From: Cacajao melanocephalus
Lineage: Eukaryota; Chordata; Mammalia; Primates; Pitheciidae
Assembly: GCA_963573385.1 (NCBI GenBank)
Contig: CAUYLG010071803.1
Coordinates: forward strand, 1 to 64,000
Reading direction: 5' to 3'
Length of the DNA: 64,000 bases
The position numbers and the translations under genes are program-made. Below are positions 37,621-49,092 of the stretch, one piece after another. Position 1 is the stretch's first letter; each line of letters starts with the position of its first letter. The notes under the pieces are model-generated. The model searched no databases. It was given only the letters and a program-made list of their open reading frames with translations, and was not told where the DNA came from.

Positions 37621-39849
37621 AAATAATACAAATAGATCTGATACACCATTTATCATTTTCTCCAGTGGTAACATCTTGCAGAAATACAGTGCAATATCAC
37701 AACCAGAATATTGACAAAGCTACAGAACCCTCCCATCATTTCAAGAATCCCTCATATGACCTTTTATAGCCACGCCCACTTCCCACCTGTTCCCATCTCC
37801 TCAATCTCTGGCAACCACTAATCTGTTCTCCATTTTTATAATTTTGCCATTTCAAGAATGTTATATAAAAAGAACCATACAGTTTGTAACCTTTTGGGGT
37901 TGGCTTTTCTCACTCAGCATAATTCTCTGCAGAGTCATCTAGGTTGCGTGTATCATTAATCTGTTCTTTGCTGTTGCTGAGTTGGATTTTATGCTGTGAA
38001 TGTTTACCTGAGATGTTTCCAGTTTTTAACTATTATGAACACTGCTGCCATAAACATTTACACACAGGCTTTTCCATGAATATGTTTTTATTTCTCTAGC
38101 ATAAGTGTTCAAGAGTGTAATTGCTAGGTGATATGGTAGTTCCCTGTTTAGTTTTTTAACAACCTACCCAACTACTTTTTTCAGAGCAGCTGTACTGTTT
38201 TGCATTCCCACCAGCAAATATGAGTGATCAAGTTTCTCTGAATCTTCTTCAGCATTGTTATTTTTTTTTTCAATTTTAGCCATTCTGGTAAGTATGTAGT
38301 GAAATGTCATTGTGGCTTTAATTTGCATTGATTTCAGCTGTTTTCTTTATTATTCCCTTCTTCCTGCTTGCTTTAGGTTTATTTTGCTCTTCTTTTTCTA
38401 GATTTTTAAGGTAGGAGCTTAAGTTATTGACTTGAAACCTCTCCTCATTTTTAATATATGCATTTTGTGCTATGAATTGTCCTCTTGGCATTACTTTAGC
38501 CATATCCCACAAATTTTGATATGTTGTGTTTTCACTTTCATTCAGTTTGAATTTTTTTTTAATTTCTCATGAGACTCCCTCTTTGACCCATGGATTATTT
38601 TGGAGTATGTTTTTTGTTTTTTTGCCAAGTGTTTAGAGATTTTTCTATTATCTTTCTGTTATTGATTTCTAGTGTGAGTCCATCGCTATAGGAGAATACA
38701 TTTTGTATGCTTTCAATTTTTTTAATGTGTTGAGGTTTGTTGTATAGCTGAGAATATGGTCTATCTTACATATGTTCTGTGAGCACTTGGAAACAAAAGA
38801 TATTCTACCATTGTTAGTTGGAGTATTCTGTAAGTATTGACTAGCTCCTGTTGGTTGATAGTGTTGTTGAGTTCTATATCCTTGCTAATTTTCTGTCTAG
38901 TTGTTCTATTATTTGTCAAGAGAGGGGTTGACATGTCTAACTGTACTTGTGCATTTTTTTAACTTTCTCTCTTCAATTCTATCAGTTTTTGCTTCACGTG
39001 CTTTGCAGATTTTTTGTTTGATGCATGCACATTTAAAATTGCTATTCTTAATTGATTGACCCTTTTGTCATTATAGAATGTCTCTATCTCTGGTAATTGT
39101 CTTCCTTCTGAACTGTACTTCATCTACTATTAATATACTCTTGTTTTCTTTTGATTAATATTTGCATAACATATTTTTTATCATACATTTATAATTCTAT
39201 TTGAAGTGAATTTCCTTTAGATAGAACATAGTTGGGTCATGTTTGTTAAACAACCCTGCCAATCTCTGTCTTTTGTTTTGTATATTTAGGCCATTTATAT
39301 TTAATGTAATTAATGATGTGTTAGAGCTTAATTCTGCCATTTTCTTTTTAGTTTTCTATTTATCCTCTTTGTTTCTCATTTTTCTGTTTGGTTTTTCCTA
39401 CCTCCCTGTGGCTTTCTTGAACATTTTTAAAATTTCAGGTATCACATTAACTATATATAATTTATCATAGCCTGCCAGTTTTCCATTTACCAGTTTGAGT
39501 AAAGTACAGAAACCTTACTTTCCTTTATGTTCTTTTAACCTCCCCCACTTGTGATATAGTTGCCTTGAGTATTTCCTGTACATACATTTAGAACCATATC
39601 AGACAGTGTTACAATTTTTGCTTCAACTATCAAAGATAATATAGAAAACTAAAGAAGATAAGGAAATTTTATTTTATTTACCTATATTTTTGTTTACTGG
39701 CATTCTTCCTTCTTTCTTGATGTTACAAAGTTTCTTCTTTTATCATTTCCTTTATTTTTAGAGTATTTTCTGTAGCCATTTATTTAGAGTAAGTCTGCTG
39801 ACAAATCCTGTTAGTTTCTCTTCATCTGAAAGTAACTTCATGTCCTCTT

Positions 39850-40145
39850 CATTCTATTTCTAATTGCATATTGACAAATTATAATTGTATATATTTATGA
39901 AGTACAAAGTGATGCCATAATATATGTATACAATATGGAATTATTGAGTTAAGCTAATTAATATATTCATCATCTCAAATACTTATTATTTATTCCTCCT
40001 AACTGAACCATTGTATGTTTTAACCAACATCTTCCCATTTTCCCAAACCCCTAGACTCGTAACTATCATTCTGCTCTCTATTCCTATTATTTTAATTGTT
40101 TTAGATTCCACATATAAGTGAGGATATGCAGTAATTTTATTTCTG
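39850..40145 (-). mobile_element. L1MA-type 3' UTR fragment inside the L1M
   Basis: TTGTATATATTTATGAAGTAC, TCATCATCTCAAATACTTAT and CGTAACTATCATTCTGCTCT read as the reverse complement of an L1MA/PB 3' UTR like the one at 7250-7560. Confidence 0.6.
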
Positions 40146-40331
40146 GCCTGGCTTATCCCCTTCATTCTTGAAGGAATTTTTATTGATGATGGAATTCTGG
40201 CTTGGCATTTATTTGTATTCAGCACTTGAAATATGTTTCTCACGTGCAGACAGTGAGAAATTCATTGTCATTTGAATCATTTTCTTCCTATAAGTAATGC
40301 ATCATTTCCTTCTTGTTTTAAAGACATTTCT

Positions 40332-40620
40332 GGCCAGGTGCGGTGGCTCATAGCTATAATCCCAGCACTTTGGGAGGCCAAGACGGGAAGATTGCTTGCA
40401 TCGCATTCAAGACCAGCAATGGGATCCTGTCTCTGAAAAAAAACATTAGCTGGGTGTGTGTGGTGGTGCATGCCTATAGTCCTTGCTACTCAGGAGGCTG
40501 AGGCAGGAGGATAACTTGAGCCCAGGAGTTTGAGGTTACAGTGAGCTATGATTACACCACTGTACTCCAATCTGGGCAACAGAGTGAGATGCTGTCTCTT
40601 TTTTTAAAAAAAAAAAAAAG
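40332..40620 (+). mobile_element. AluJ-like SINE inside L1M
   Basis: Sense Alu from GGCCAGGTGCGGTGGCTCAT to a mixed T/A tail, with old-type positions (GAGGATAACTTGAGCCCAGG). Confidence 0.9.
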
Positions 40621-40789
40621 GAGATTTTCTGTGTTAAGTTTTCAGAAGTTTGCTTGTGGTATGCCTTGCTATAGATTTTTGGAGAGATTATTCTATATTG
40701 GAGATTTATAGATTTGGGGGGAGATGATTTATATTATCCACCCCACTTCTTGACTATGTAGGTATGTCTTTTTAAACTAATTTTTTTCA

Positions 40790-40925
40790 AATTGAAGTAT
40801 ATTTGACAGACTATATACATTTAAGGTGCATAATGTGATGATTTATGTGTGTGTGTGTGTGTGTGTGTGTGTATAAAACCACCTTAAACTAATTAATATA
40901 TTTCTCACTTCAGATAATCACCCCT
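40790..40925 (-). mobile_element. L1MB/MC-type 3' UTR fragment with (TG)n
   Basis: AATTGAAGTATATTTGACAG and ATTTAAGGTGCATAATGTGA followed by TGATTTATG resemble a reversed L1M 3' UTR. A (TG)n tract at 40845-40873 lies inside it. Confidence 0.5.
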
Positions 40926-41559
40926 GTCTTTCTTTTTCGTAGGTATGTGTTTTGCCAAATTTGAAAGGTTTCAGCCATTAGTTTTCCAAATACTTTTTCA
41001 TTCCTTTCCTTTCTCTTCTCTTCTTCTGGGACTCCTAGAACATGAATGCTAGATCATTTGCTACAGTCCCACAAGCACCTGAGACTGTTCTCTTTATTGT
41101 TTTTAGTCCACTTTCTCTCTGTTGTTCAAATTGGGTAATTTCTACTTCAACCTGCAAGTTCAATTATTCTTTCCTCTGTCCCTCTGTTTTGCTGTTGAAT
41201 ATATCCTTTGAGATTTATATTTTCAGTGATTATGCTTTTCATTTCTAAAACTTCCATTTGGCTCTTCTTTATATCTTCAATTTTCTTGCTTGAACTTTCT
41301 ATATTTTCATTTGTTTCAAGCACATTTGTAATTGCTCTTTGAAGTATTTTTACAATAACTGCTTCAAAATCTTAATCAGATAATTGTAACATCTCTGTCT
41401 TCTCAGTGTTGTTATCTATTAATTTTCTTTTTGCATTCAATTAGGTATCTTCCTGGCTCCTGATATGTCAAATGGGTTTTGGTTAAAACCTGGATATATT
41501 TAGTATTATAAGATGCTGGATCTTATTTGAACCTTCTGTTTTAGCTGACTTCTGTTCAG

Positions 41560-42110
41560 CTCTGGCAGGGGAAGGGGAGGGTGTCACCTTGTTACCACCA
41601 GGTGGGGGTATAGGTCCACATTCCCTCCTGGGCCTCCTTTGACACCGAGGTAGATGGGGTTGGACAGATGTGAGAGTCCTCTGTCGACACCTAACCTCCA
41701 ATCATACCTTTCTGGCAGCGTGGGAGGGTGGGTGGGTAAGAATATGCTCATTACTGCTTCCCAATTGGCCTCCACTGACACAAAGGGGTAGAAAGTGGAG
41801 GGTGGCTTCATTACCCCTAGGCAGGTGTGAAAGTCCTGACTCTCCACTAGGCCTCCTCTGACACCATCCAACAAGGAGGCACAGAGTGGCTTCATTATTA
41901 TATTGGGTGGGAGTAAAGGTGCTTTCTACTGACACTGCAGGCAGGGATGCCCCAACACCAACTGGAGCAGATGAAAGTCTCAGCTTTCTACCTGGCCGTC
42001 TCTGACACCATTCTTGCAGGGGAGTGCAGCACCTTGTTACAGCCTCTAGAGGGTGGGAATCTATCCTCTCATGCAGCCATTGCAAATACGGGGGTAGGAC
42101 GAAGCCACAG
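41560..42110 (-). repeat. Degenerate tandem units in the L1M 5' UTR
   Basis: The phrase GGCCTCC..TGACACC or a close variant recurs at about 41633, 41769, 41852, 41924 and 41995, between G-rich blocks such as GGGGAAGGGGAGGG. Spacing is about 70-85 bp with one gap near double that. Repeated promoter units are known in old mammalian L1 5' ends. Confidence 0.55.
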
Positions 42111-42449
42111 TTTTTTCTGTGGTGTTTGGCTAGAATAGAGCCATTAATGTCTGAAAGTCCCCTCTCTTGTTAGGCTGCGTCTTTCCTGGTCCTTTGGCTA
42201 AAAACAGCAGGAACTGTATTGTCTGCACCCATTGCCATTTCTTGGTCACTGTTTTCTTCATCTCTAAGAAAACCCAGAGAACTCACCACTGTGTCATTTC
42301 CTTGGGTCTTAAGGTCCCTAGCAAATCTGCCTTCTTTCCATTTTTAAGACTCTTTTGTTTGTTTTATAGACAATGTCCAGGAGGTTTATTGTACATAGCA
42401 GAAGGAGTAAGGGAAAGTACATCTATTCCGTCTTCCCAGAACTAATCAT

Positions 42450-42545
42450 ATCTATTTTTGTTTACCATTATATCTTCAACAGCAAACCAAGTTTCTAGTG
42501 CAGAGTAGAAGACCCTGTGTAAACAGTTGTTTAATGAATCGATGA
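42450..42545 (+). mobile_element. L2 3' end fragment
   Basis: A weak L2-like 3' end: ATATCTTCAACAGCAAACCA followed by TTTCTAGTGCAGAGTAGAAG and GTTTAATGAATCGATGAA. Confidence 0.4.
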
Positions 42546-42689
42546 ACACAACTAAATCCAAATTCTCCCAGGATTTCAGTAAACCTCTCCCACATGTAAG
42601 CTTTTTGGTGGATCCTGCCTCGCCCCCAGTCTACAAAGGGGCTCCTTTAAGAAGTAAGTGACCTTTCATTTTCTGTAGCAGGTGCATCC

Positions 42690-42835
42690 CTGAAGAGTTT
42701 TGTATCTGTTAAGTTGAGGTAATCATAAAACCAACATTATAGGTTGTGGTAAGGATTAAGTAAGGAATCCACATAAGCACTTAGAAATACCTCTGTCAAG
42801 TTGTAAGCTCTCAATAAATACTATTATTGTACAAA
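42690..42835 (+). mobile_element. MIR 3' fragment
   Basis: GAGGTAATCATAAAACCAAC, GTAAGGATTAAGTAAGGAAT and GCTCTCAATAAATACTATTA match the sense 3' half of MIR. Confidence 0.65.
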
Positions 42836-42839
42836 AAGC

Positions 42840-43265
42840 TGAATTTTTGTCAGTTGGATTCCATTTCTTACTGATTTGCCTTATCATTCTAGAAGCCATG
42901 TCACTTCATTTCTGACTCATTTTCAACTTAGCATGGTCCCCAGTGCTTAGTTTCTCAGCCTCCCTCACAGCCTTTGTGACAAGCCATCGGTAATCTACAA
43001 ATGGACTGGTAGTTGGTGCAGCCAAGGGTCTTTAGAACTCATTGAATTCTGCTGTTCCTTCTTTTGTTCAGCACTTACATCACCCCCTAATTGTTCCATT
43101 TTATAAAGGCACATATTGGTTTCTTGAATTCTGCGTGTTTGGAATTGAGCGTAATTAGCTCTTACATCCACATGCTATTTTTTATACAGGCTTTCCACTG
43201 GATCACTGTAGGTGGCACAGGTATAATAACATCCCTTTTTTCTGTTGATAACTATCATCATAATA
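42840..43265. other. Unique sequence
   Basis: No gene or repeat recognised. Confidence 0.4.
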
Positions 43266-43269
43266 ACAA

Positions 43270-43490
43270 AAGCATCTGTTTATGGAGCATTTATTATATA
43301 TCAGGCCTTTTTTCAAAGCTTTACCAGCATTTTCTCAATTAACCCATTATAAAAGAACTGACATGTAGGCCACCTTACTATTCCCATTTTTCTAATGAGA
43401 AAACTAAAGTTTAGAGAGTTCTGTAACTTGACTAAGGTTATAAGGTTACATTGTGTTGGAACCAGCATTCCAAACCAGGCCTGTTGGAGG
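43270..43490 (-). mobile_element. MIR SINE
   Basis: GAGCATTTATTATATATCAG, CAAAGCTTTACCAGCATTTT, CCATTTTTCTAATGAGAAAA and CTTGACTAAGGTTATAAGGT follow the reversed MIR. Confidence 0.65.
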
Positions 43491-43849
43491 CCCAGCCCAG
43501 GGCTCTTGCCTGGGGAGTGGGGCCATATTCTTCACAACAGCCACCACCACACAAATCAATAAACTTTCCCCAGAGACACCTCCTTTCTAGAGGTAAACCA
43601 GTTTAAATCCTGAGCAAATCTGGCTCATGGAAATAAAAAATTCAAAGAGGCTAACAGGAGGAGGTCTGAGTTCTGCTTAATTGACCTGGTGTAATTATTT
43701 CCATTGAATTGCTCTACATCTGGGGATAGATATTTACTAAGCAGACTGGCCCAGTAGTTCCCTTCAGCACCTGCTTTAGTCTGGAGGAAGTTAATTGCAT
43801 GGAGAGTTTTCATCTAAATCACTGAGTTTCTTATCCCCACCAATGCAGG

Positions 43850-43853
<4 letters not shown>

Positions 43854-43906
<53 letters not shown>
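43854..43906. repeat. (CA)n microsatellite, about 26 units, uninterrupted
   Basis: The longest perfect dinucleotide run in the window, likely polymorphic. Confidence 0.95.
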
Positions 43907-43908
<2 letters not shown>

Positions 43909-44515
43909 GTGTTATGCCAATAAGAGCTTTGCCAGAAGGACTTTCCCTTAGCTCATTGCTGCTCCTGAATGAAAAGACTCAACCCATTTGGGTCTCAGTA
44001 CCACAGTTATTCCAAATAGCCAGAACAGGCCTCTCTGCACTACAGAAAGCACAGTGCAGTAAGCAGTGTGGTCTCTGGACTACCCAGATCAAAGAAAGAC
44101 ACCTCCATCTCTACCACCAAAGAAACAAACCAGGGAGAAGAGACAGGGAAAATATGCTTGGCCAAAGTTGCCTTTTCCTCTTTGTGAACACAAGAAGATA
44201 AATTACAGCTTTTGTTAGTAACATAATTACTTTAATTAAAATTTAGGGGGTTGGAAATGCTAGTTCTGAATGTCAGATTTCCAGTGATGTGTGTGAAGCC
44301 TGGGAGAATAGAAATACAGCCCTGTAAATAACTAGCATATTATAACTAGAGCCGTGTGTACTGTTGTACTCACTTAGAGTTAGAACAGCAATTAAATGAT
44401 AACCAGGATTCCATTCTCTGCTCTCCCTTGTCTCTGCCCTCATTTTACACCCAGGTAACAATTACATGCATAAGACTATGGTGGCTTTCCCCATTTCCCA
44501 TAAGCAATAGTCATC
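43907..44515. other. Unique sequence
   Basis: The 95-residue frame at 43914-44201 has no similarity I recognise. No repeat assigned. Confidence 0.4.
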
Positions 44516-44519
44516 TTCC

Positions 44520-44745
44520 AAAGCTCTTCTCAAATAATTCTTTGAATCCTTTCCTGAAGACTCTGTCCCACAGAAATCCTCCCATCCTAATCAGCCACTG
44601 TACAGTACTTGTTTTCTGCACCAAGTGTTTTCCCTGTTAATTGGACTGATTTCAGCTTTGTGCTCCAGTCTGTCACATACAGCCTTCTAATTGTGTCGTG
44701 TCTCCCTAACAAGATTATAAGCTCTCAGGAGGCACTGAACATGTC
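44520..44745 (+). mobile_element. L2-like LINE fragment
   Basis: CTTTCCTGAAGACTCTGTCC and TCCCTAACAAGATTATAAGC-type text fits a diverged L2 3' part. Confidence 0.4.
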
Positions 44746-44890
44746 ATATGAAAGCACAGACATTTAGAGCTGAAGGGATCTCAGAGACTATACTGAAGAT
44801 GAAAAAACAGGTTATACAGCTAGTCAGGGGGCTGAGCTGGGACTAGTGCTCAAGAATTCTAACTCTTGGCTCATTGTGGTTTCCAACCCA

Positions 44891-45031
44891 TTTTTTTTTT
44901 TTTTTTGGTAGAGACAGGATCTCACTATGTTTCCCAGGCTGGTATTGAACTCCTAGCCTCAAGTGATCCTCCTGGGAGGCACTGGCCTCCCAAAACACTG
45001 GGATTACAGGTGTGAGCTTCTGCATCTAGTC
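44891..45031 (-). mobile_element. Alu left-monomer (FLAM-like) element
   Basis: A T16 run leads into GGTAGAGACAGGATCTCACTATG and ends near GGGATTACAGGTGTGAGC, which covers only one Alu arm. It may be a free left monomer or a truncated AluJ. Confidence 0.75.
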
Positions 45032-46060
45032 TGGGAGATTTTGAATGAGTTCCATCAAGTATCATTTTAATCAGGCATGAGTGAGAGAGTGTTAGGAGAA
45101 GCAAGTTGTGCGGGACTTAACCTCAGACCATTACCCTCCTTTTAGTAGCTGGGATCCAATCTTCATTCCATGGGTTGGTACCACTGAGCAGGGTGGGAGG
45201 CAGGTGTGTCCATAGAAGGAAGGTTAGACTGAAAATTGAGGAGGGACTCCTCAATTGAGGCTGACAGGTGACTAGCCAGCTGCTGTAATCAGGGCGGGAA
45301 GTGAGTCTACTCTCTGAAGGACAATGAGAATGGCCAGGCTGGCTCGACTTCCCTGTAGCCCCCTGATCTGTCAGAGCACCTGGCCTGTACTGAAGAAGTT
45401 TCTCTAGCACCTCCCTCCTCTCTTTTCCCATCCCTGGTGTCTTAGCTCAGGCTCCCCAGAAGTGGGCTGTCTGTAGGATGTCACCTACAGAGCTGTCCCA
45501 ACCAAAGGACAGGCAGCTGAACCCTCTTACTCCCACACCTTCAGGCACTGGCTAAGGACCAGCCAGGGAGAGCTAAGTGCCCAGGCTCCTTATCTTCTTG
45601 TGCAGTTGGGCAGAGTTGACTCAAACATATGCAAAAAGGAGCCACGGGTGCTGCCTGTTAGAAGCTCAGGAACACTGAAGGGTGGGGGCATACAATAGTG
45701 ACAAGGGATCGAGAGACACCTGCATAAAGCACCAACATTGTCAGTCTCACTAGGACTCTTTTATGGAGTCGAAAAGCAGTTTAGACACTTAATAAACAAG
45801 TAGCTTTGGCCTTTGCTTTCTGGTTTTATAAACTGGTGACTCATGTCTCATTACCTGGACCAGAAGAGGTGAGAAGCAGGCAGGGTCTCCATGAGGGGAA
45901 GACTCTCAGGGCACAAGTAAAGGAATGTGATGCTTTAAGGAGGAAGCCATGCTGGTTAATACTTTGAAATATTCTCCCACCATACTTACTATGTATGGTG
46001 AGAAGACTGGCTGACAGGCTTCAGTAACTTCCCAGACTGGAATTTACCTTGGTGTGTCAG
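45032..46060. other. Unique sequence
   Basis: No gene recognised. The 102-residue minus frame at 45123-45431 is not like a known protein. Confidence 0.4.
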
Positions 46061-46064
46061 GAGG

Positions 46065-46240
46065 CAGTGGAGTGTACTGTTTAAGAAGGTACATTGATTT
46101 TGAAACCCAGCCCTACAACTAGAGGATTGCAACTCCCTGGACAAATGACCTAACCTCTCTGAGCCTCAGTTTCATCACTGGTAAAAATGGGGAATGATAA
46201 GAATTATGTCATGGATCTGTTGTGAGGAATTAATAAGGGA
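46065..46240 (+). mobile_element. MIR SINE
   Basis: GGAGTGTACTGTTTAAGAAG, AAACCCAGCCCTACAACTAG, CTAACCTCTCTGAGCCTCAG and TTCATCACTGGTAAAAATGG follow sense MIR. Confidence 0.75.
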
Positions 46241-46250
46241 GAAGAACACA

Positions 46251-46319
46251 CGTGTGTGTGTGTGCATGTGTGTGTGTGTGTCAGAGAGAGACAGAGACAG
46301 AGAGAGAGACAGAGACAGA
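46251..46319. repeat. Compound microsatellite (TG)n + (GAGACA)n
   Basis: TG units to 46281 are followed by GAGA/GACAGA units to 46319. The overlapping open frames come from this repeat. Confidence 0.92.
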
Positions 46320-46399
46320 TTTACCAAAGGCATTGCATATAAGCAGCACTTGCAGCAGGTTGTATTTCCAAACTCCACAACATTATCTCCCAACCACAT

Positions 46400-46795
46400 G
46401 TTCTTTAAAACCTTGGCATTTTCTTGCCAAGAGGTGAAGTCTATTTCCCTTCCCTTTGAATCTGAGGCTAAACCAGAAAAGTTGATAGAGCTTCCACCTG
46501 GTTCACTTGGAATCTTGCTTTTGGAGTCTTGGGTCCACCATAGTTGGAGGAAGCCCTAAGCAGCTCACATGGAGGAAACATCTGGAGGCCCCACGTCGGC
46601 AATGGAGAAAGAGATGCCAATAGCCCTCTGCTGCTCTAGTCGTTGTCTGACTACAACTCAAGCCAGAACTGCTCAGCCAAGCCCTTCTAAAATTCCTGAT
46701 CCACAGAAACAGTGGGAAATAATAAAATGATTGTTTCTGATTTAGGCCACTGAATGGTGATTTGCTATCCAGCAACAGATAACCATAGTGATGCT
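46400..46795 (+). mobile_element. Solitary MLT1-type MaLR LTR
   Basis: TTGCCAAGAGGTGAAGTCTA, CCTTTGAATCTGAGGCTAAA, ATTCCTGATCCACAGAAACA and the end block ATTTAGGCCACTGAATGGTG with AACAGATAACCATAG follow the MLT1 LTR. The relic is non-coding. Confidence 0.65.
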
Positions 46796-46799
46796 TTCT

Positions 46800-48550
46800 G
46801 AATGCTGATGATTGACATTACTATTATTCACCACAATAATAGGATATCATTCACAGCCTCACAGGTTGTGAAATATGATTTTGTTTCATTCCACTAAGAA
46901 TGAATAAGTATCTCAGGGATGGAGTCTCACTAATCAAGGTCACAGGGGAGAATGCCAATTTACTACCATAATAGAACTGCAAGGGATTTAAACATCCCAT
47001 CCTGAGACCAGATTATTTCTTCATGTAAGAAATTTACTTCCAAAACTAAAGTATAATCAGGTTGTCTAGCAAGCATGAAATGAGAATAAGGAAAGTTACT
47101 TGTCCTACTAACGTGATTTGATGGTATCAGGTCAAGGAATGTCTCTGGAAGGAATCTACCTGCTGGCAGGACCTGACAGCCCAGACCTCTCTGGCCAGAC
47201 ATCTTTAAATGGCCCTTGGACAGACTCTTGACAGTATTGGCCCCTCTGATTTTGTTTTTTCTGGCTTTGGTACGGACCAATTCTTTTTCTGATTTGTAGA
47301 GCGTCTGTTTAGTCCAGCAGATATTGACAATGTCCCATTAAAAAAAAATAAAAGTTTCATAGTATTCTATGAAAAATAAAAGAAAATCATATGAATTCAA
47401 GAAATATTAGATGCAACAAAGTGAAAAGGGCTCATTATGATAGCACTTCTCAGAGCCTTGAATATGCTAGCTCATCATGCAAACCATCAAAAGGAAGATA
47501 TGACAGGATAATGAACTTTTCCATACAAAGACACTTCCCTCACCCCTAGATTACAAGGTGATAAATGCTGCTTTAAAAACAGCTTCAATCAAGTTGCACT
47601 CTGAACCAAGAATTATTCTGACTACTTATGAGGTCTTTATATATGACTTTTCTGGCCTATTGAATTGATTTGATAATTTAACACTCAGAAGATTCACCCC
47701 ATTTTCCTCTTGTCCAAATTCTGCCCCCAAACAGAAGGGGATGGCTCTGTGGCCCTTGAAAAGTATTGGTTCTAGTCAGGGAAGTGGAGCATGTACATAA
47801 CAATTTGGGGAAGGTGTTAGGACAGAGATCCAAAGTATTGTGATACCTACTGGAAATGCCAGCAATGGCTTCTGAGACAAGCAGCATTCATAGTGGGCTA
47901 TGATGTCAAAATCAGAGTTTGGCAAGAGTTTAACAAGCAGAATGGAAAAAAAATCACCTCAGGCTGGAGGAGCAGGGTGAACAGAGACCTGGAAAGGAGC
48001 AGGGAACAGAATATTTGGGAAATTGGGCAGAGCGCATGGTGATGAAGGGATGAAGCTGGCAATGCAGGAAGAGTCTAGAATGCCAGCATACCCTGTCAAA
48101 GAGGCCAGGCTCCGGATGAAGGCATGGGGACCCAGAGATAGATTATAAATGAGTAAAGCATAATTAGGCTCAGGTTTTGGGAAAATAACTCTTCTGGGCT
48201 AGGCAGATAAAATAAGGGCAGCCTTAGGAGTTACTGCAGCATCCCCCAGGAATGTTGGCAGATATTGAAAATATACAGTGGCTCCATCACCTCCTTTGTA
48301 CTTTCCCATGCAATAGGAGACAGGCTATTAGAGCATCTGCCCTTAACAAACAAAAAAACAAAACAAAAAAACCCAGCTCTGTGCTGAAGGCTTTTTGAAA
48401 AATCATCATATCATTTCAGGCATGCAGCTTCACACAATGACAGAACAAAGAGAAACTGCTGCTTGGTGACAGCATATAAGCAGACACATATAGCCAGCCC
48501 TGCAGATAGGAAGATGGGATTCACCCTAGCTCTCGCTATAGGGAGGCATG
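46800..48550. other. Unique sequence
   Basis: No gene or confident repeat. The 105-residue minus frame at 46963-47280 is not recognised. Confidence 0.4.
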
Positions 48551-48556
48551 AGGAGT

Positions 48557-49005
48557 GATGGTTAATTTCATATGTCAACTTGACTGGGCCACAGGGAGCC
48601 CAAGATATTTGGTGAAGCATTATTCTGGGTGTGTCTGTGAGAGTGTTTCTGGATGAGATTAACATTTAAATCAGTAGACTGAGTAAAGCAGAGTTTATTC
48701 CCCAAAGTAGGTGAGCCTCATACAATTTATTGAAGGCCTGAATAGAACAAACGGCTGAGTAAGAGAGAATTCGCCCTCTATGCCTGATGGTCTTTGAGAC
48801 AGGACATAGGTCTTCTCCTGCTTTGAGCCATAGACTCTAGCCCCAACTCAGACTCACACTGTAATTATTCATTAGCTCTCCCAGGTCTCCAGCATCTCTC
48901 TAGATAGATTGGATGGATAGATGGATGGATAGACAGATATACATAAATATGTAGATAGATTGACTGATTCTGTTGTTTCTATTTCCCAGAAGAACGTGAC
49001 TAACA
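48557..49005 (+). mobile_element. Solitary MLT2-type (ERVL) LTR
   Basis: It opens TGATGGTTAATTTCATATGT and passes GATGAGATTAACATTTAAAT, ATCAGTAGACTGAGTAAAGC and TTATTGAAGGCCTGAATAGA. It ends TTTCCCAGAAGAACGTGACTAACA, matching the MLT2/HERV-L LTR order. A GATA/GGAT microsatellite at 48901-48960 has expanded in the AT-rich 3' part. No ERVL internal region adjoins it. Confidence 0.7.
48901..48960. repeat. (GATA)/(GGAT)n microsatellite
   Basis: Mixed GATA, GGAT and GACA tetranucleotide units. Confidence 0.85.
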
Positions 49006-49047
49006 CCTAAGGGCACAGCCAAACATCTTTAAAGCTATTATATGACC

Positions 49048-49092
49048 ATATATATATATATATAATATATAATATATATATATTATATATAT
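49048..49092. repeat. (AT)n-rich palindromic tract
   Basis: Nearly pure A/T alternation with AATAT interruptions. It is self-complementary and a likely cruciform or fragile spot. Confidence 0.9.

Larger units (their letters stand above)
37206..42480 (-). mobile_element. Old L1M LINE, minus orientation, internally deleted and interrupted
   Basis: Read right to left it gives 5' UTR (about 42480-41560), ORF1 and spacer (about 41560-39470), the ORF2 endonuclease part (39470-38340) and, after a large internal deletion at about 38340, the ORF2 3' end with 3' UTR (38340-37206). A minus-strand frame at 38512-38318 shows an ORF2-like stretch (EEQNKPKASRKKG). Alus at 37269 and 40332 and L1 3' UTR pieces near 39850 and 40790 interrupt it. 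All frames are broken. Confidence 0.75.

Noticed and set aside
43854..43906. CA repeats considered as a CRISPR-like or direct-repeat array
   Set aside because: Plain dinucleotide microsatellite without spacers. No CRISPR is expected or seen in this genome.
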